A stretch of 64,000 nt of DNA from Legionella nagasakiensis. GTDB lineage: Bacteria; Pseudomonadota; Gammaproteobacteria; Legionellales; Legionellaceae. Below the pieces are notes generated by a model. It did no database searches. It had not been told where the DNA came from and worked only from the letters and a program-made list of their open reading frames with translations. The translations under genes and the position numbers were made by a program. Shown here piece after piece: positions 60,138 to 64,000 of this stretch (within the stretch, counting starts at the first letter, position 1; each line of letters starts with the position of its first letter). The stretch is from the NCBI RefSeq assembly GCF_900639915.1, contig NZ_CAAAID010000004.1, positions 62,001 to 126,000 of the forward strand. Reading direction: 5' to 3'.

Positions 60138-61964
60138 ATGATAGAAAAAATCCGCAACATCGCCATCATCGCGCACGTTGATCATGGCAAAACCACCTTA
60201 GTTGACAAATTATTACAACAGACAGGGACACTAAATGAACGCGCACCGATGGTTGAACGCCTCATGGACTCCAATGCATTGGAAAAAGAACGCGGCATTA
60301 CCATTTTAGCTAAAAATACCTGTGTTCACTGGCAAGGCTATCAAATCAACATCGTTGATACCCCGGGACACGCGGATTTTGGTGGCGAAGTTGAACGCAT
60401 ACTCTCCATGGTTGACAGCGTTTTATTATTGGTCGATGCGGTAGATGGCCCTATGCCCCAAACCCGTTTTGTGACGCAAAAAGCATTTGCGCGCGGATTA
60501 AACCCCATTGTCGTCATTAATAAAATCGACCGCCCTGGTGCCAGACCGCATTGGGTTATGGATCAAGTGTTTGATTTATTTGATAACCTTGGAGCAACTG
60601 ATAAACAATTAGATTTCCCAGTGGTGTACGCTTCTGCACTTCAAGGTTATGCGCGACTCAATTTAGAGGATCATAATGAAGATATGCAGCCCTTGTTGCA
60701 AACGATTGTTCATGGCGTTAATCCACCAGATGTTGACGACCAGGGACCTTTCCAAATGCAAATCAGTTCGCTGGATTATTCTTCCTACGTGGGCACCATT
60801 GGCATAGGCCGGGTAAGCCGAGGAAACATTAAAGCCAAATCACCCATTAAAATCATTGATAAACATGGCGAGATCCGCAGTGGGCGCCTACTGCAACTTT
60901 TGGGCTTTAAAGGACTCGATCGCATTGAAATTGAACAGGCAAGCGCTGGAGATATCATTGCCATCACGGGGATAGATCAACTGAATATATCCGATACTAT
61001 TTGTGACCCGACCCATGTAGAAGCCATGCCACCATTGACCGTTGATGAACCCACGATTAACATGACGTTTCAGGTTAATGACTCTCCTTTTGCCGGGCAA
61101 GAAGGAAAATTTGTAACCAGCAGAAAACTTCGTGAAAGATTGCAAACCGAATTATTGCACAACGTTGCTTTACGAGTTGAAGATACTGAAGACCCCGATA
61201 AATTCCGTGTATCCGGCCGTGGAGAACTGCATTTATCCATTCTCATTGAAAATATGCGTCGTGAAGGCTATGAATTGGCCATATCCAAACCAGAAGTTAT
61301 TTTACGCGAACAGCAAGGCGAATTGCTTGAGCCTTATGAACGATTGACGGTAGATGTTGAAGAAACGCATCAAGGCAGTATCATGGAAAAACTGGGCGAA
61401 CGCCGTGGTGAATTGCAAAATATGATGCCTGATGGGAAAGGACGAGTTCGGCTGGATTATGTGATTCCTACACGTGGATTGATTGGTTTTCATACCGAAT
61501 TTTTATCCAGTACATCCGGTACAGGTCTCATGTATCATGTCTACGATCATTATGGTCCTGCGGTCCGTGGCCGGATTGGTAAGCGCAATAATGGGGTATT
61601 AATAGCCAATTGCCAAGGAACGGCTCGGGCGTTTGCGCTGTTTAATTTACAGGAACGAGGACGTTTATTTATTGAACCACAAACGGTTTGTTATGAAGGG
61701 ATGATTGTTGGTATTCATGCCCGCGATAATGATTTGGTAGTGAATGTCACGAAAGAAAAACAATTGACTAATATCCGTGCTTCTGGCAGCGACGAAAATA
61801 TTATCCTGACACCGCCCGTTAAATTTTCACTGGAACAAGCTTTGGAATTTATTGATGATGATGAGCTGGTTGAAGTAACACCGCAATCCATACGTTTACG
61901 TAAGAAAGAACTAAAAGAACACGATCGTAAACGCACAGCACGAGCAGCAAATAGCGAAGATTAA
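60138..61964 (+). CDS. typA: ribosome-associated GTPase TypA/BipA
   Basis: An EF-G-like translational GTPase involved in 50S assembly and in stress and cold adaptation. 608 aa, like E. coli BipA (607). G1 [21 protein letters not shown] and NKIDRPGA motifs, EF-G-like domains III and V, and the BipA-specific C-terminal domain ([16 protein letters not shown] onward). Ribosome-binding AAGG-like sequence before ATG 60138. Confidence 0.97.
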   Translation: MIEKIRNIAIIAHVDHGKTTLVDKLLQQTGTLNERAPMVERLMDSNALEKERGITILAKNTCVHWQGYQINIVDTPGHADFGGEVERILSMVDSVLLLVDAVDGPMPQTRFVTQKAFARGLNPIVVINKIDRPGARPHWVMDQVFDLFDNLGATDKQLDFPVVYASALQGYARLNLEDHNEDMQPLLQTIVHGVNPPDVDDQGPFQMQISSLDYSSYVGTIGIGRVSRGNIKAKSPIKIIDKHGEIRSGRLLQLLGFKGLDRIEIEQASAGDIIAITGIDQLNISDTICDPTHVEAMPPLTVDEPTINMTFQVNDSPFAGQEGKFVTSRKLRERLQTELLHNVALRVEDTEDPDKFRVSGRGELHLSILIENMRREGYELAISKPEVILREQQGELLEPYERLTVDVEETHQGSIMEKLGERRGELQNMMPDGKGRVRLDYVIPTRGLIGFHTEFLSSTSGTGLMYHVYDHYGPAVRGRIGKRNNGVLIANCQGTARAFALFNLQERGRLFIEPQTVCYEGMIVGIHARDNDLVVNVTKEKQLTNIRASGSDENIILTPPVKFSLEQALEFIDDDELVEVTPQSIRLRKKELKEHDRKRTARAANSED

Positions 61965-62003
61965 TGAGTTTGAAGCAGGGAAAATGTATGGATGGAATAC
62001 TGC

Positions 62004-62894
62004 ATGACCAAACAAAAATTTAAACGGGTTATTTTATACGCTCGGCAGCACCGTGCTAATCAAGACGTCAATGAAACCCTTCATCGACTAATGGATTATT
62101 TAGCAACTCTGCAAATTGATACTTATCAAGACACAGATACTGCCAAAAATTTTAAACTTAAGCTGCCCACGCTTGCTCGCGATAAAATGGGTGCACAAGA
62201 AGATTTAATCATCGTGGTTGGTGGTGATGGAAGCTTATTATCTGCCGCTCGCATGGCCATCAAAGTCAATGTGCCAGTGATCGGTATCAATCGTGGGCGT
62301 TTGGGGTTTTTAACAGACATTTCGCCCCAGGATATTGAAACGCAGCTCGCAGGCATATTAAATGGAGAATATTCAGAAGAACGACGATTTTTGCTGCAAA
62401 GCCTCATCCATGATCAAGAAAGTACTTATTTTCAAGGGGATGCTTTAAACGACGTTGTCTTAAGCCGCGGGAAAGAAACGCATTTAATTGAATTTGATGT
62501 TTATATTAACAATCAATTCGTCAGTCATTATCGAGCCGATGGTTTAATTCTTTCTACACCAACTGGCTCCACAGCGTATGCGTTATCGGCAGGCGGACCC
62601 ATTATGCATCCGCAGCTTAATGCAATAGTGATGGTGCCGATGTTTTCTCATAGTTTAAGCACGCGTCCTCTAGTGGTAGATGGACGGACATCCATCGATT
62701 TAAGAATTAGTGAAAGCAATGAAAGTGACTTGCAAATCAGTTGTGATGGTCATGAATCTCATTTAGTCAAACCAGGCCAAATTGTTACTATTGAGAAGAA
62801 CGCTCAACAATTACGATTGTTGCATCCTAAGGAATATCACTATTATGATACTTTACGTATTAAATTAGGATGGGGAACAAACTCTCAAGGATAA
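62004..62894 (+). CDS. nadK: NAD kinase
   Basis: ATP-dependent phosphorylation of NAD to NADP. 296 aa with the GGDGSLL motif, [10 protein letters not shown], the [20 protein letters not shown] segment and SCDGH near the C-terminus. ATG 62004 with TGGA seven bases upstream is preferred over an ATG four codons earlier. Four bases separate its stop from recN, the usual nadK-recN order. Confidence 0.95.
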   Translation: MTKQKFKRVILYARQHRANQDVNETLHRLMDYLATLQIDTYQDTDTAKNFKLKLPTLARDKMGAQEDLIIVVGGDGSLLSAARMAIKVNVPVIGINRGRLGFLTDISPQDIETQLAGILNGEYSEERRFLLQSLIHDQESTYFQGDALNDVVLSRGKETHLIEFDVYINNQFVSHYRADGLILSTPTGSTAYALSAGGPIMHPQLNAIVMVPMFSHSLSTRPLVVDGRTSIDLRISESNESDLQISCDGHESHLVKPGQIVTIEKNAQQLRLLHPKEYHYYDTLRIKLGWGTNSQG

Positions 62895-62897
62895 TCT

Positions 62898-64000
62898 ATG
62901 CTCACCTCCTTACGCATCGAAAACTTTGCCATTGTATCGCAACTGGAATTGGATTTCAGTCAGGGTATGACTGCCTTTACTGGGGAAACAGGAGCCGGGA
63001 AATCAATCATGATTGATGCGTTAATGCTTGCACTTGGAGAACGCGCTGATGCTTCAGTTATCCGGCCAGGCGCAGAAAAATGTGACATTAATGCCTGTTT
63101 TCATTATGACGAAAACTCCCCCCCTGAGCATTGGCTGCATGAGCATGATGTGGCCACCGAAGACGGCTTGCTTTACTTGCGTCGAATTATATATGCCGAG
63201 GGGCGCTCCAAATCCTACATCAATGGCCAGCCTTTTCCTCTACAAAAAGTAAAGGAATTAAGTGGATTATTGGTCGATGTTCATGGTCAACATCAACATC
63301 AATCCTTGCTGCAACATACCACCCACCGCCAGCAATTAGATCAGTTTGCTGAACACGCCGATTTATTACAAACGGTTGAAGAGGCTTACCAGCACTGTCA
63401 GCACACACAACAGCAATTACAAACACTAAAAAAAGAGCAAGGTTCAAGCAGCGAGCGTGTTGAATTGCTTCAATACCAAATTGAGGAGCTGGCACATTTG
63501 AACCTGGAGCATGATGAAATGCAAAAGCTGCATGAAGAACATCAGCTGCTGCATCATGCAAAAGACTATCTCGAACATACACAACAGATTACTGAATTAT
63601 TCAACGCGGATGAGCAACCCAATGTAACCCGAAACTTAAATTACATTTTGCAATTATTGGCCTCTTTGCCGCAAGAACAAGCTTGCATCAAAAACATCTG
63701 TGAACTAGTAAACAGCGCCCTCATTCAATGTGAAGAGGCTTTAGATGAAATAAACAAATTTTCAGCACAAATACAGCTTGATCCTGAACGGTTGCATGAG
63801 GTGGAGGAACGGATTAGCCTCTTGCATCAAGCAGCGCGTAAACACCATGTAGAGGCAAGTCAATTGCCAGCACATCACTTAAGCTTACAAAAAGAACTGG
63901 AAACCTTACAGAATGCAGAACAAGAGTTCCATAAACGACAGCAGCAATATCAGCAACAATTAGAAACGTATGAAAAAGCCGCACTTGCATTACGACAATC
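62898..64000 (+). CDS. recN: DNA repair protein RecN (5' part; continues past window end)
   Basis: SMC-like ATPase for double-strand break repair. About 367 codons are present and the frame is open to the last base. MLTSLRIENFAIV start, Walker A TGETGAGKS (residues 28-36), the LVDVHGQHQHQSLL Q-loop region (family: D-x-H-G-Q-H-x-H-Q), then long coiled-coil arms. The Walker B half lies outside the window. No LexA-type box is seen in the 3-bp space after nadK. Confidence 0.95.
   Translation, partial: MLTSLRIENFAIVSQLELDFSQGMTAFTGETGAGKSIMIDALMLALGERADASVIRPGAEKCDINACFHYDENSPPEHWLHEHDVATEDGLLYLRRIIYAEGRSKSYINGQPFPLQKVKELSGLLVDVHGQHQHQSLLQHTTHRQQLDQFAEHADLLQTVEEAYQHCQHTQQQLQTLKKEQGSSSERVELLQYQIEELAHLNLEHDEMQKLHEEHQLLHHAKDYLEHTQQITELFNADEQPNVTRNLNYILQLLASLPQEQACIKNICELVNSALIQCEEALDEINKFSAQIQLDPERLHEVEERISLLHQAARKHHVEASQLPAHHLSLQKELETLQNAEQEFHKRQQQYQQQLETYEKAALALRQ

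Overview
The window looks like a Legionella chromosome segment. It is AT-rich, and its housekeeping genes are gamma-proteobacterial. Scattered between them are Legionella-type proteins: membrane hairpin plus coiled-coil proteins, a MavN/IroT-like protein, and promoters that fit the PmrA box as I recall it. No database search was run, so the genus call rests on recognition of protein families and regulatory sites.

Layout. 1-2700: end of a TRIC/UPF0126-type membrane protein gene, a small doubtful ORF, an HdeD-like membrane protein, ppa (minus), then hinT and folE. 2744-11589 (minus): pnp, rpsO, truB, rbfA, infB, nusA and rimP, the classic translation/RNA-decay cluster, with initiator tRNA-fMet just upstream. 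11935-26906 (minus): all 14 complex I genes in order nuoA to nuoN, with nuoC and nuoD separate. 26925-33113 (minus): tRNA-Leu(GAG), secG, tpiA, glmM, folP, ftsH and rlmE, with yhbY divergent. In E. coli rlmE-ftsH-folP-glmM-secG-leuU lies close to metY-rimP-nusA-infB; here the same block is kept, but the whole nuo operon sits between the two tRNA genes and tpiA has joined secG.

33646-41401 is the first accessory patch: a membrane/coiled-coil protein in a probable operon with a CheD-like deamidase-fold protein, a CDP-alcohol phosphatidyltransferase with hda, two further membrane hairpin/coiled-coil proteins and a POT peptide transporter. 41550-46061: patatin-like lipase, aroE, pepN. 46389-51119: the stress trio prkA-yeaH-ycgB. 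51312-59862 is the second accessory patch: two tandem paralogous coiled-coil proteins, a MavN/IroT-like protein behind a Fur box, rep, hslO, another effector-like protein and a small conserved unknown. 60138-64000: typA/bipA, nadK and the start of recN.

The most interesting signal is regulatory. Three unrecognised genes (51312, 58422 and 37155) share one promoter grammar: two TTAAT-like 9-mers separated by 2 bp, then 7 bp, then a -10 box. This matches PmrA-controlled Dot/Icm effector promoters. Independently, three proteins share a C-terminal module, two share an S-x-G-D-L tail motif, and one has the Thr/Cys/His signature of CheD. Together they suggest a set of undescribed effector candidates embedded in housekeeping DNA.
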